DNA from: an uncultured Saprospiraceae bacterium
GTDB lineage: Bacteria; Bacteroidota; Bacteroidia; Chitinophagales; Saprospiraceae
Assembly: GCA_937981555.1 (NCBI GenBank)
Contig: CALJOK010000044.1
Coordinates: 1 to 64,000, forward strand
DNA: 64,000 bases
Direction of reading: 5' to 3'
In this document: in pieces, positions 35,400 through 43,346 of the stretch
How positions within the stretch are numbered: position 1 is the first letter of the stretch
How the letters are laid out: every line of letters begins with the position of its first letter
The notes under the pieces: generated by a model
The model's input: the letters and a program-made list of their open reading frames with translations, nothing else
What the model was told of the DNA's origin: nothing
The model's database searches: none
Made by a program: the position numbers and the translations under genes

Positions 35400-35721
35400 G
35401 TTTTTTATTTTTTTTTAGAAAAAAACGAAACTTTTTCACAACAACCAAATAGTTTTATTTTTATTAATATAAAATAATAATCTGTCACTATTGGCATAAA
35501 TTATGAATACTGTTCTAGATAGAATATATCTCCCCCCTTCCTAATTCAAGGAAAATATTAATTCTAAAAAATACTATCATTTAAAGTTAAAGGTAACATT
35601 ACCTTCAAATAGTTTTCGACAGAAATATTGCCTTTTGGTTATTTTGATAATCATACTATTGACAAAATAGTTTTGTTTCAAATTTAATTAAGAGGTGGTA
35701 TAAATATCAAAAATTTTAGAT
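35400..35721. other. Divergent intergenic region with one candidate promoter
   Basis: This AT-rich gap of 322 bp separates the minus-strand GNAT gene from the plus-strand T9SS-tail gene, so promoters for both should be here. Only the candidate at 35644-35675 is listed. Short imperfect repeats (AAATAGTTTT at about 35448 and 35607, AAAATAGTTTTG at 35664) occur, but no gene is evident. Confidence 0.5.
35644..35675 (+). promoter_or_regulatory. Candidate promoter, TTG plus TAGTTTTG
   Basis: TAGTTTTG at 35668-35675 matches the TAnnTTTG -7 consensus, and a TTG lies 21 bp upstream (35644-35646), a plausible distance for the -33 box. The ATG is 46 bp downstream. Confidence 0.4.
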
Positions 35722-36189
35722 ATGAATATAATTCCAGATTATTTAATTGCGATGGCTCTAACGAATAATACTACCTATTCAAGACCGAAGCAGTATACAA
35801 TTGCTAACAGTAACTCTGACAGTTGTCTAGATTCATTGAAAAATCAACCTGGAGTTTCTAATTTTAATTTTCCATTTCCATTTCCAGGTAAAACAGATGA
35901 CTATTCTATTAATATCGAGAAGGATGATTTGGATAATATTTTTGAGTTAGAGTTAAATGATACTTCCATTCTAGATGACAATGAATTGAATTTGATACTA
36001 AATGCAAATGATCAAATCCACTATATTTTTATCACAGATGATTTGGGCAAAATTTGGTACGAAAAGGAGATCGATCCATTTCAACAATTTTTAAAAATTG
36101 ATATCAACCAATTCCTGACTGGAAGTTATAATATCTTGATTGAAAATGATGGATCGTTTTTCACAAAACGGTTTGTCAAAACTAAATAA
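35722..36189 (+). CDS. Small protein with a T9SS-tail-like C-terminus and no signal peptide
   Basis: The product has 155 residues. The N-terminus (MNIIPDYLIAMALTNNTTYS) is not a standard signal peptide. The last 80 residues resemble a type A T9SS sorting domain: strands around YIFITDDLGKIWYEKEI, then FLKIDINQFLTGSYNILIENDGSFFTKRFVKTK, equivalent to the usual LxSGxYxxxxxxGxxxxxKKFVK ending. A sorting tail without a Sec signal should not be exported, so the gene may be a detached C-terminal fragment of a larger secreted protein or a protein that uses the fold for something else. A candidate promoter lies 46 bp upstream and a terminator downstream, so it is probably expressed. Confidence 0.65.
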   Translation: MNIIPDYLIAMALTNNTTYSRPKQYTIANSNSDSCLDSLKNQPGVSNFNFPFPFPGKTDDYSINIEKDDLDNIFELELNDTSILDDNELNLILNANDQIHYIFITDDLGKIWYEKEIDPFQQFLKIDINQFLTGSYNILIENDGSFFTKRFVKTK

Positions 36190-36219
36190 TTTTTAAGGTT
36201 TTATATTTTCAAAAAACCA

Positions 36220-36318
36220 ATTAAAGCCGGCCTTCTACAATTGTTTGTGGAGGGTCTTTTTTTTTGAATCTCCAATAAACAAAAAACCCGAAAGGGGGCA
36301 ATCCTTTCGGGCAGTTTT
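36220..36318 (+). terminator. Double terminator after the T9SS-tail gene
   Basis: The first hairpin (about 36221-36258) is weak: AAAGCCGGCC...GGAGGGTCTTTTTTTTT. The second is strong: CCCGAAAGG (36287-36295) and CCTTTCGGG (36303-36311), preceded by an A run and followed by GCAGTTTTT. Together they form a likely terminator pair. Confidence 0.75.
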
Positions 36319-36737
36319 TAGTTCCAATTTTAATAAAAACAATTGTTGGATTTTCGCTTTGCAGATGAATTGAGACAAAAGCGTTAGAGGTCAACGATGC
36401 GCAATTTGCATTTTGATTTTAGTAATGATAGACTCTAAATTCAGACAAATATTTATTGGAAAAAAGCCAACGTCTCCTCTATTAAAAAGATAGTTTTCAT
36501 AGCTTGCCTTTGTATAGACAATTCATTTAATGAAAAGAAAAAATTGGAAACTTATAAGGAAGAAAAAAAGGTTTGGGAAGAGAGTGAAGTTTTGAGCGAT
36601 AAACTTTCATGTTGCTGTTGTTTTGTTAAAAGATTAAGGTGACTTATTTGGCTATAAAACGAGAAGGGTCGCTTTATTTTATAACGTAATACAACTTTAA
36701 CATTTGAAGAAAAGTGGAAGATCCAACACTCCATAAA

Positions 36738-36792
36738 AAATGTCCAATTTCCAACAACTGCTTCTTAGCAATAAATTAAAAATTGGACATTT
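36738..36792 (-). terminator. Terminator of the PhoX-like gene
   Basis: AAATGTCCAATTT (36738-36750) and its exact complement (36780-36792) lie 26 bp beyond the minus-strand stop at 36818. On the minus strand the stem is followed by TTT; the loop is long (29 bases). Confidence 0.75.
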
Positions 36793-36817
36793 CTTATTCC
36801 ATCTTCGATATTCTCAT

Positions 36818-38218
36818 TTAACTATTCTTTGTCCGGTCCCATGGCCCAGTAATCGCCAAGGTCAATCCAAAGTGTTGAATATTTACAAAAAAGGTTTTCC
36901 CTGAAGGAGAAAAAACGCCACCAGCAAACTCTGATGGTCCTCCAATATTTTCAGCTATTCGATACATTTCTCCACTTGGCGTTACACCTACAATATTTGG
37001 TGTCGCTCGATCTTCACACATAATGATATCACCCCAAGGAGCAACTGTTAGGTTATCACAATTTTGGAGCAGCTCTCTATCATTGGGCTCGAGGAATAGC
37101 TCAAGCGTTCCAGGTTGTTGATTTTCCAAATCAGTTCCTTCATTCGGACTTGGCACATATCGAAATACTTGTCCCCACTTTTTCTTACCACCACTAGTAC
37201 ACGCAAAATAAACTTCTTTGTCTCCAAACCACATACCTTCTCCTCTTGCAAAAATAGCAGCACCTTGTTCTTGTGCCTGATATCGAATGGAATCTTTAGA
37301 TGGATTAACGTCCTTAATATCTACCCATTCTACCTCCATTTTTTTATTGATCGGCATTGGGTCGCCTTCCCAATTTCGTGTATCTTTTTTCTGATTAGAT
37401 TTGATAACGAGTGCTTGCAATTTTCCTCCAGCTTTTAAGTTCCCTTTTTCATTTGGAATAAAACGATAAATAGAACTGTCATTTCGATCTTCTGTTTGGT
37501 AAACAATTCCTGTATTTGGATCGACGCAAATTGCCTCGTGGTTAAATCGCCCCATAGCTATCAATGGAATCGGATCCGCTATCGAAGGAGTCAAAGTCGC
37601 AGGTACTTCAAAGTTATACCCATGTAATTTTTTCAAATTTTTACTCTTCCCAACAAATGTTTCTTCACACGACACCCAAGAATTCCAAGGCGTACTTCCT
37701 CCTGCACAATTCCGAATAGTTCCTACTAAACTCAACCAAGAAGATTCAATTTCGCCAGTAGTTTCATCATAAATAAAAGTAGTCGTTCCACCTTTGCAGC
37801 GAACTTTGGTACTTCCTAAATCATAAATTTTCTCTGGTGGAATATCAGGATTCACTTCATTTGTTTTTCCAGCTGCTCCAAAGTCAGCGGAAACTAATTC
37901 ATGATTTCGCACGACAATAACCTTTCCTTCTCCACCATCAAAAGTGGCCATTCCATCTGGCAATCCCGGTGTCAATAATCCATCACTCATTTTGTCTCCT
38001 TGCCGAGAAATTATTTTATACGTAAATCCTTTCGGCAACTTCAACATTTTTTTCTTATCAGCAAACAACTGCCCGTAAGGCATATTCATTTGTTGGAGGA
38101 CACCGCTTGGAGGGTCATCACAACCTTTCATGATAAATGATTGCAATCCAAAAAAACCCATACTTATGGCAGATGATTGTTTCAAAAACGTCCGTCGCGT
38201 CGATTTACTTTTTCTCAT
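36818..38218 (-). CDS. PhoX-family phosphatase (DUF839), Tat-exported
   Basis: The 466-residue product starts with a twin-arginine signal (STRRTFLKQSSAISMGFFGLQ). PhoX enzymes are calcium/iron-dependent alkaline phosphatases folded as a beta-propeller. Family segments include VIVVRNHEL, TTTFIYDETTGEIESSWLSLVGTIRNCAGG, WVSCEETF, GRFNHEAICVDPNTGIVYQTEDR, the GAAIFARGEGMWFGDKEVYFACT block and NLTVAPWGDIIMCEDR. Length agrees with bacterial PhoX. A cysteine right after the signal core (MKGCDD) hints that it may also be lipidated. Release of phosphate from organic esters in the periplasm or on the surface is the likely role. It lies 7 kb from the PhoD-like gene; no phosphate regulators are adjacent. 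Confidence 0.9.
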   Translation of the reverse strand: MRKSKSTRRTFLKQSSAISMGFFGLQSFIMKGCDDPPSGVLQQMNMPYGQLFADKKKMLKLPKGFTYKIISRQGDKMSDGLLTPGLPDGMATFDGGEGKVIVVRNHELVSADFGAAGKTNEVNPDIPPEKIYDLGSTKVRCKGGTTTFIYDETTGEIESSWLSLVGTIRNCAGGSTPWNSWVSCEETFVGKSKNLKKLHGYNFEVPATLTPSIADPIPLIAMGRFNHEAICVDPNTGIVYQTEDRNDSSIYRFIPNEKGNLKAGGKLQALVIKSNQKKDTRNWEGDPMPINKKMEVEWVDIKDVNPSKDSIRYQAQEQGAAIFARGEGMWFGDKEVYFACTSGGKKKWGQVFRYVPSPNEGTDLENQQPGTLELFLEPNDRELLQNCDNLTVAPWGDIIMCEDRATPNIVGVTPSGEMYRIAENIGGPSEFAGGVFSPSGKTFFVNIQHFGLTLAITGPWDRTKNS

Positions 38219-38620
38219 ATTCTTATTGTTTAAATGTAAAAATAGGGAGAAGTGAGGAAAACTTCTAATTAGTGATGATGATTTATTACTCTTTTTTGAT
38301 TTTCGAAATCAATCATGACTTATCTAAAACCATTTTATTTTTTTCAATTTGGGAGTTGAGCGATTTCATTTTTTCTTAAAATTGCTTTTCTGAAATTTCA
38401 TTAAGTCAACATCTCCTAAAAGATAACGAATTTTATTTACAAGTCTAACAAGAGGTTGCTAATTCCTAAAAGTAGTAACTTTTTTTTAAAACGACATTCA
38501 TTAAATGTCTTTGCGAAAGCCATCAATTGGTTTTTTATTCAGAATAAATAAAATTAAATAACAATACAATTACAACTTAACATCTGATAATATTTTGCAA
38601 ACAATAAGTACATTTGATAT
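38219..38620. other. 402-bp divergent intergenic region
   Basis: The region between the PhoX-like and AraC-type genes is AT-rich. TGTCTTTG at 38505-38512 differs from the -7 consensus by one base and lies about 108 bp before the AraC start. No gene or strong hairpin is visible. Confidence 0.5.
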
Positions 38621-39496
38621 ATGAAGAGGCAAATCAAAGAAATAGATTTTAAAAAAGAAAAGGATGGCAATTTCTATTTTGACCTAGTAGGGTTAGAAGA
38701 TATTTTAGAAAGAAAGCCTAAAGCTCATGACCAATTTGATCATCATAAAATTTCTTTTTACGCCATAGTCTTCATCACGCATAACAAAGGGAAACATAGT
38801 ATAAATTATAAAGATTACCCTTACAAAAAAGGTACAGTTTTCACCTTACGAAAAAATAGTATTCATAAATTTTATAAAAGTAATGCTAAAGGCAGGTTTC
38901 TCATTTTCACCGAAGACTTTGTTATTCGTTTTGCAGGAAAGACAGAAGCTTTAAATTTATTTCAACTATTCAACGAAATGTTGAGTTCTCCTAAACTTCA
39001 ATTAAAGAATAGTGATTTTATAGAAATAGAAAGTCTGATACATCAAATAGAAAAAGAATATTTAAATGTAAAAGATAACCATTCCATTGAAATAATTCGG
39101 AGCCTGATACAAATTTTAATACATAAACTCTTTCGAATCAAATTGAAAGGATATGACAACTCAAGAGATAATAAATATCAATTACAGTTTATTACCCTGC
39201 AAGAACTAATAGAAAGAGGCTGTTTTGAAAACAAAAAAGTCTCTTATTATGCCAATAAAATGGGCGTAACTACCAGAACTCTAAATAATATTACTCAAAG
39301 CATAATCAGTAAACACGCTAAGGCTCTTATTGATGAGATTATGATTCTTCAAATCAAAAGACTTCTAATTAACTCCCAACTTACCTTCACCGAAATTGCC
39401 TACCAAGCTGGATTTGATGATCCAACTAATTTTTTTAAATACTTCAGAAAAAAGACTGGATACTCTCCCAAACAGTTTAAAGAAAACTGCAAATAA
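38621..39496 (+). CDS. AraC-family transcriptional regulator
   Basis: The product has 291 residues. The N-terminal half resembles a cupin-like sensing domain (FDHHKISFYAIVFITHNKGKHSINYKDYPYKKGTVFTLRKNSIHKF). The C-terminal 100 residues have two HTH motifs: VSYYANKMGVTTRTLNNITQ and LTFTEIAYQAGFDDPTNFFKYFRKKTGYSPKQF, the latter a textbook AraC signature. Related Bacteroidota regulators control small-molecule or stress genes. The next genes on this strand, a two-domain SnoaL-like lipoprotein and a second lipoprotein, are reasonable targets by position (inferred). The effector is unknown. Confidence 0.92.
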   Translation: MKRQIKEIDFKKEKDGNFYFDLVGLEDILERKPKAHDQFDHHKISFYAIVFITHNKGKHSINYKDYPYKKGTVFTLRKNSIHKFYKSNAKGRFLIFTEDFVIRFAGKTEALNLFQLFNEMLSSPKLQLKNSDFIEIESLIHQIEKEYLNVKDNHSIEIIRSLIQILIHKLFRIKLKGYDNSRDNKYQLQFITLQELIERGCFENKKVSYYANKMGVTTRTLNNITQSIISKHAKALIDEIMILQIKRLLINSQLTFTEIAYQAGFDDPTNFFKYFRKKTGYSPKQFKENCK

Positions 39497-39655
39497 TTAT
39501 ACTTTCCCATTTTTACCCTAAATAAACTTTTTTTTACCCTTCTGCTTTTCTAGTCCAATTTACTTTTGTTCTATTCTTTTACCTATTAATTATTGATGTC
39601 AAAACGAATACTAACCTTATTAAGGGTTAGCCTATAATATTAAAAAACAAAGATC

Positions 39656-40591
39656 ATGAAAGATTTCACAATATTCATTTTAATACTTACGGTAGTATTA
39701 GGAGGGTGTAATACTCAAAAGAATCTAGCTGCCTCAAATTCAAAAAAAATTATGAAAAACAAAGAAGCGATAAATGCTTTTTACAACAAAGCATTAACTG
39801 TAAATAGTCAAACTAGACCTACTACAGTTTTAACTCCCCTTTTTGCTGAGGGGTACAAATCCTCAAGTTCAGTTGATTCTAAAGGGGCAGAAAATTTGAT
39901 GGGACAAGTAGAATTCTTTTGGAAAATCATTCCTGATTTAAAATGGGAACCTCAAGAAATCATGAATGAAGGTGATACCTATATAGTAAGAAGTATCGCA
40001 ACAGGAACACCTAATGGTGATTTTATGGGAGTACCAACTGATGGTACAAAGCCTTTCAAGATTATGACTATTGATGTACACAAGATGAGAGATGGAAAAT
40101 TTGTCAGTACGCATCATGTTGAGGATTGGGCTACCGCTATGAGACAATTAAAGCCGAATGCAGGAGAAATTAAATCGGATAAGCAAGCAGATGAGACGAT
40201 GAAAGTTGCGATGGGATTTATGGACGCAATGACAAAAGGTGAAATGGAAAAGATGATGGGGTTTATGCATGATGATATGGTTTGGCAAAATGGAGGTGAC
40301 AAAAGTTTGCCATGGATAGGGGTTTGGGAAAGCAAAAAAGTAATCCTAGAAAAGTTTTTGCCAATTTTTGGAGCCAACTTCCAGACAATAAAATGGGAAT
40401 CTGAAGATGCAATATCTGGTGGAGACACAGCAGCATTCTTTGGTCAGATGGCTGGGCTGCTTACCAAATCTAATCAAAAAACAGACGAATTCACCTGGGC
40501 ATTACGAGTAAAAGTAAAAGACGGAAAAGTTATTCTTTGGAACTGGCTTGAAGATAGTTTTGAAGTTTCTCAAGCTTATCATAATCGTTAA
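39656..40591 (+). CDS. Lipoprotein with two SnoaL-like (NTF2-fold) domains
   Basis: The 311-residue product has a lipoprotein signal (ILTVVLGGCNTQ, lipidated Cys18). Domain 1 (about 40-165) is of the SnoaL/ester-cyclase type (FWKIIPDLKWEPQEIMNEGDTYIVRSIATGTPNGDFMGVPTDGTKPFKIMTIDVHKMRDGKFVSTHHVEDW). Domain 2 (about 180-305) is another NTF2-fold unit (MDAMTKGEMEKMMGFMHDDMVWQNGG, FAWALRVKVKDGKVILWNWLEDS-like end). Such folds bind or isomerise small hydrophobic molecules; the substrate is unknown. The gene follows the AraC regulator by 160 bp and precedes a lipoprotein gene by 43 bp, so it may be co-regulated. Confidence 0.82.
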   Translation: MKDFTIFILILTVVLGGCNTQKNLAASNSKKIMKNKEAINAFYNKALTVNSQTRPTTVLTPLFAEGYKSSSSVDSKGAENLMGQVEFFWKIIPDLKWEPQEIMNEGDTYIVRSIATGTPNGDFMGVPTDGTKPFKIMTIDVHKMRDGKFVSTHHVEDWATAMRQLKPNAGEIKSDKQADETMKVAMGFMDAMTKGEMEKMMGFMHDDMVWQNGGDKSLPWIGVWESKKVILEKFLPIFGANFQTIKWESEDAISGGDTAAFFGQMAGLLTKSNQKTDEFTWALRVKVKDGKVILWNWLEDSFEVSQAYHNR

Positions 40592-40633
40592 AAATTAATA
40601 CCCATTCCATTAAAAATTTTAAATAAAAAAATC

Positions 40634-41182
40634 ATGAATTTTAATAAAATATTTTTCCTCTCTCTTTTGGGTATTTTAGTTTTCTCATCTTGCAAGGATG
40701 ACGAGGACAACACACTTCCACTTTCTGAAGGAGTAAACATAACTCTAAGAAATACTTTGCAAGATCCAAATGAAGCTGAGGGAACCTATGCAAGTTTATT
40801 CGGACAAGCTGATAATGCTTTTGATGAGGTTGCTACACTTTCAAATTCAGTTGCGGAATTTTCAACCGCTTTGGCTCAAGATGGTACACCAATAGGTGAT
40901 ATTAGTGGACTGTATAATATTGATTTCACAGACAGTAAAATCGATTTCACTTTATTACCTACAGCTGACGATCCTTTTTGGCAAAATGTTTTTGGCGTTT
41001 TCCCTGCTGGAAAATTCGATAGATATTATTTTACATTCTCCGAGCCACATAACATTTCTAGTTATAGTAGTAATAATAGTTCCGTCAATTTAAGAATTGA
41101 TTCTGAGACAGTTATCGTAGTAGAAATAAGTGAAGCGTATGATATGAATCCTGGTATATCTTTTAGTATTACCTTAGATTAA
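40634..41182 (+). CDS. Surface-type lipoprotein, function unknown
   Basis: The 182-residue product has a lipoprotein signal ending FSSC (Cys20). CKDDEDN follows, fitting the Lys-Asp-Asp export signal that sends Bacteroidota lipoproteins to the cell surface. The rest is beta-rich and somewhat acidic, with FPAGKFDRYYFTFSEPHNIS and a final ISFSITLD. I do not recognise a family. It lies 43 bp after the two-domain SnoaL lipoprotein gene and is closed by a terminator, so it is likely the last gene of that unit. Confidence 0.7.
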   Translation: MNFNKIFFLSLLGILVFSSCKDDEDNTLPLSEGVNITLRNTLQDPNEAEGTYASLFGQADNAFDEVATLSNSVAEFSTALAQDGTPIGDISGLYNIDFTDSKIDFTLLPTADDPFWQNVFGVFPAGKFDRYYFTFSEPHNISSYSSNNSSVNLRIDSETVIVVEISEAYDMNPGISFSITLD

Positions 41183-41257
41183 CCAAAAAGATAATTAATT
41201 AAAACGAAATTGATTTAGGATACCATACGCTACAAAAGAAAATTTTAATATTTTGTG

Positions 41258-41290
41258 AAGCCAATGCAATTAAAATTGCATTGGCTTTTT
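41258..41290 (+). terminator. Terminator after the surface lipoprotein gene
   Basis: AAGCCAATGCAATT (41258-41271) and its complement (41274-41287) run into TTTTTAT. The stem is 14 bp with a two-base spacer. Confidence 0.88.
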
Positions 41291-41318
41291 ATATTAGAAA
41301 AAATAAAAATTGAATAGC

Positions 41319-42170
41319 ATGAAAAAGCACGAAGTTGAATTAATGATCGTTGGTGTAAATATGGGAAAAGAGCAGATCTTAAATATGAAAATATACAAAG
41401 ACGGAACGCTTTGCAGAAGTGGTTGTGGCGGAGTGCCTACCTTTTCAATATCAGGAATGACACTTGAAGGAGACAAAAAATATTGGGATAAATTGATTTC
41501 ACTCATCGATGAGAAAATAGTAGAAACTCCAATTAATTATCAAGATGAGAACATATCTAATCCTCTTGAATATTTTGTTGCTTTCTATGGTGTAAGTAAT
41601 AATGGAGAAACTGGCGAAAGAGCCAATTGGACAAAAACCAGCGGAGTTAGATTTCTACTTGATAACAATACTTCTTTCCGACATCCTTTACTTGGATTTT
41701 TAGATCACTTTGCCATTCAATCAGCGGAGGTAACCAATGAATGGTTTTTTGATATTGTGATGACAGCAGTTTATAATTTAGAGCCAATCAACTTTAAAGA
41801 TACTTTTGTTACCGTCCCAAAAACCGAAGGAGAAAAACAAGAAGCATTGTCTCGATATGTCAATCAAATAATGGCAAATAGCCCAAGAGGTTGGGACATC
41901 GTAAAAATTGGAAATGGGAGAAAATATAAAAACAATGAGGGTAAAGAGCTAACCTCATCTGTCGTAAATAATGCTGGACAAGTTTCCATAAATTTCCATG
42001 AGGTTTTTGGCAAAAATGATATTAAAGCAGCTAATAAGTCACTAAAGGAAATCTTAGAAACAGACAACAATGTTCTAACCTCAACTGAAAAAACAGATTC
42101 GAAACAAAAACCAACACCAATAAGATCAGAAAAGAAACCATCTAAAAACTGGTGGGAATTTTGGAAATAA
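41319..42170 (+). CDS. Cytoplasmic protein of unknown function with WWEFWK tail
   Basis: I prefer the ATG at 41319 to the in-frame TTG at 41310. The 283-residue product has no signal peptide or membrane helix. The first 170 residues look globular, with strands around LMIVGVNMGKEQILNMKIYKDG and a Cys/Gly-rich turn (CRSGCGGVPTFSISG). The last 40 residues are a Lys/Ser/Pro-rich linker ending in NWWEFWK, a tail type seen in various Bacteroidota proteins. I do not recognise a family. It is monocistronic, with a terminator on each side. Confidence 0.7.
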   Translation: MKKHEVELMIVGVNMGKEQILNMKIYKDGTLCRSGCGGVPTFSISGMTLEGDKKYWDKLISLIDEKIVETPINYQDENISNPLEYFVAFYGVSNNGETGERANWTKTSGVRFLLDNNTSFRHPLLGFLDHFAIQSAEVTNEWFFDIVMTAVYNLEPINFKDTFVTVPKTEGEKQEALSRYVNQIMANSPRGWDIVKIGNGRKYKNNEGKELTSSVVNNAGQVSINFHEVFGKNDIKAANKSLKEILETDNNVLTSTEKTDSKQKPTPIRSEKKPSKNWWEFWK

Positions 42171-42196
42171 AGAATTAAACTAGTTGAAATATATGC

Positions 42197-42235
42197 AAAA
42201 GCGTTGTTAGCACTTAAAATGCTAACAACGCTTTT
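42197..42235. terminator. Strong bidirectional terminator
   Basis: AAAAGCGTTGTTAGCA (42197-42212) and its exact complement (42220-42235) form a 16-bp stem between the convergent stops at 42170 and 42279. Confidence 0.92.
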
Positions 42236-42278
42236 ACGTAAAAATAAAACCTTACATCTCAGCCAAATAACTACTCCA

Positions 42279-43259
42279 CTAAAACTGATACTGCGTTAAA
42301 GCCTCCCAAAATCTAGACTCCCCTTCCTTCTTATCCATATTAAAAGAAAACTGTAAATTCAATTTCTCTTTTAATTTCAACCCAATAAAACCAATCCACA
42401 CAGGATCATATTGAGTTCGGTAAGTAGTCCCAATTGTATATATTTTTTTGAATGAAATATAAGTAGAATAGTCGTGTTGTTTTTTATTACTCAAATAGGC
42501 ATAGGTAGTAGGATAATAGTTTTCATAAATAACCTCCTCTATAATTTCATGATTATAAAACCTTAGCAAACAAGCTAAACTCAAGTCCCAATTCTTAGAG
42601 AATTGGAAAGTATTAGCAATAGAAAAATTCAATGTTCTTTCCGTGTCAACTTGGTTGATATAAGTTTCAGTTATTTCACTAAACTTAGCAAAATCTTTTG
42701 GAATTAAATTCTGAAAACTCATTCCCAATCTTAACTGCTTGTACTGAAATGCCATTCCCAAATCTAAGGAAGGAAAGTTATACCATTCATCTTTATCAAG
42801 CAGCAAAGTATAATTATTTACATTTACATGAATTTGAGAAAATTGAATTCCAAGCCTCAGTTGGGTATTTTCTTTCCAACGAAATCCATAATTATAAGCC
42901 AGTCCATAACGATGCATTTTATTTGAATTGTTAATATTATATTCATAATATACCCCAAGAGCACTATTGATAGAAGAAATTGGTTGTTCGTAAGATAAGC
43001 TAACAGATTTTTCAAATTGTCGATTTCTATTGAAATTAAATTGTCTTTTATCTTCAATACCTGCCATAGCAGGGTTGAAAGCATAAGGATTAAAAAAATG
43101 ATAATTAGAGATCGAATTAAAATCAAGAACGTCAGTACTAGGGCCAATAGACAATCCAGGAAATGGAAAAAAACTATTGGCAACTTCCAAATTTTGTGCG
43201 GAAGAATTAACGGAATAGCCTAAGCAAAAAAAGAGAATAAAAGGTAAATATTTTTTCAT
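42279..43259 (-). CDS. PorP/SprF-family outer-membrane protein, paralogue 1
   Basis: The 326-residue product has a signal peptide (MKKYLPFILFFCLGYSVNSSAQ). The PorP/SprF pattern follows: HFFNPYAFNPAMAGIEDKRQFNFNRNRQ (the NPAxAG motif) and LSYEQPISSINSALGVYYEYN. A beta-barrel continues from there to FWEALTQYQF at the end. Family members are T9SS accessory proteins that help export and attach a partner adhesin such as SprB, and are usually encoded next to it. Here the pair stands alone, with giant adhesin genes only 10-20 kb away. It is 87 bp behind a close paralogue on the same strand and likely cotranscribed with it. Confidence 0.88.
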   Translation of the reverse strand: MKKYLPFILFFCLGYSVNSSAQNLEVANSFFPFPGLSIGPSTDVLDFNSISNYHFFNPYAFNPAMAGIEDKRQFNFNRNRQFEKSVSLSYEQPISSINSALGVYYEYNINNSNKMHRYGLAYNYGFRWKENTQLRLGIQFSQIHVNVNNYTLLLDKDEWYNFPSLDLGMAFQYKQLRLGMSFQNLIPKDFAKFSEITETYINQVDTERTLNFSIANTFQFSKNWDLSLACLLRFYNHEIIEEVIYENYYPTTYAYLSNKKQHDYSTYISFKKIYTIGTTYRTQYDPVWIGFIGLKLKEKLNLQFSFNMDKKEGESRFWEALTQYQF

Positions 43260-43346
43260 ACTAAATTGTTGTTGTTTGTTTCATTTAATACACTCTTCAC
43301 GTTTAATCAAACCACTACTCTATTCATTCTAGAAAGCTAGTCTTAA

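Larger units (their letters stand above)
36190..36817. other. 628-bp intergenic region
   Basis: Two hairpins follow the upstream gene (36220-36256 and 36287-36318) and one belongs to the PhoX-like gene (36738-36792). The middle, about 36320-36735, shows no conserved motif, and the one 60-codon minus-strand frame (36552-36734) looks random: Ser/Leu-rich with no domain. Confidence 0.6.

Noticed and set aside
36552-36734. 60-codon minus-strand frame in the 628-bp gap
   Set aside because: The translation is Ser/Leu-rich without a domain and overlaps no promoter-like element, so I treat it as random.
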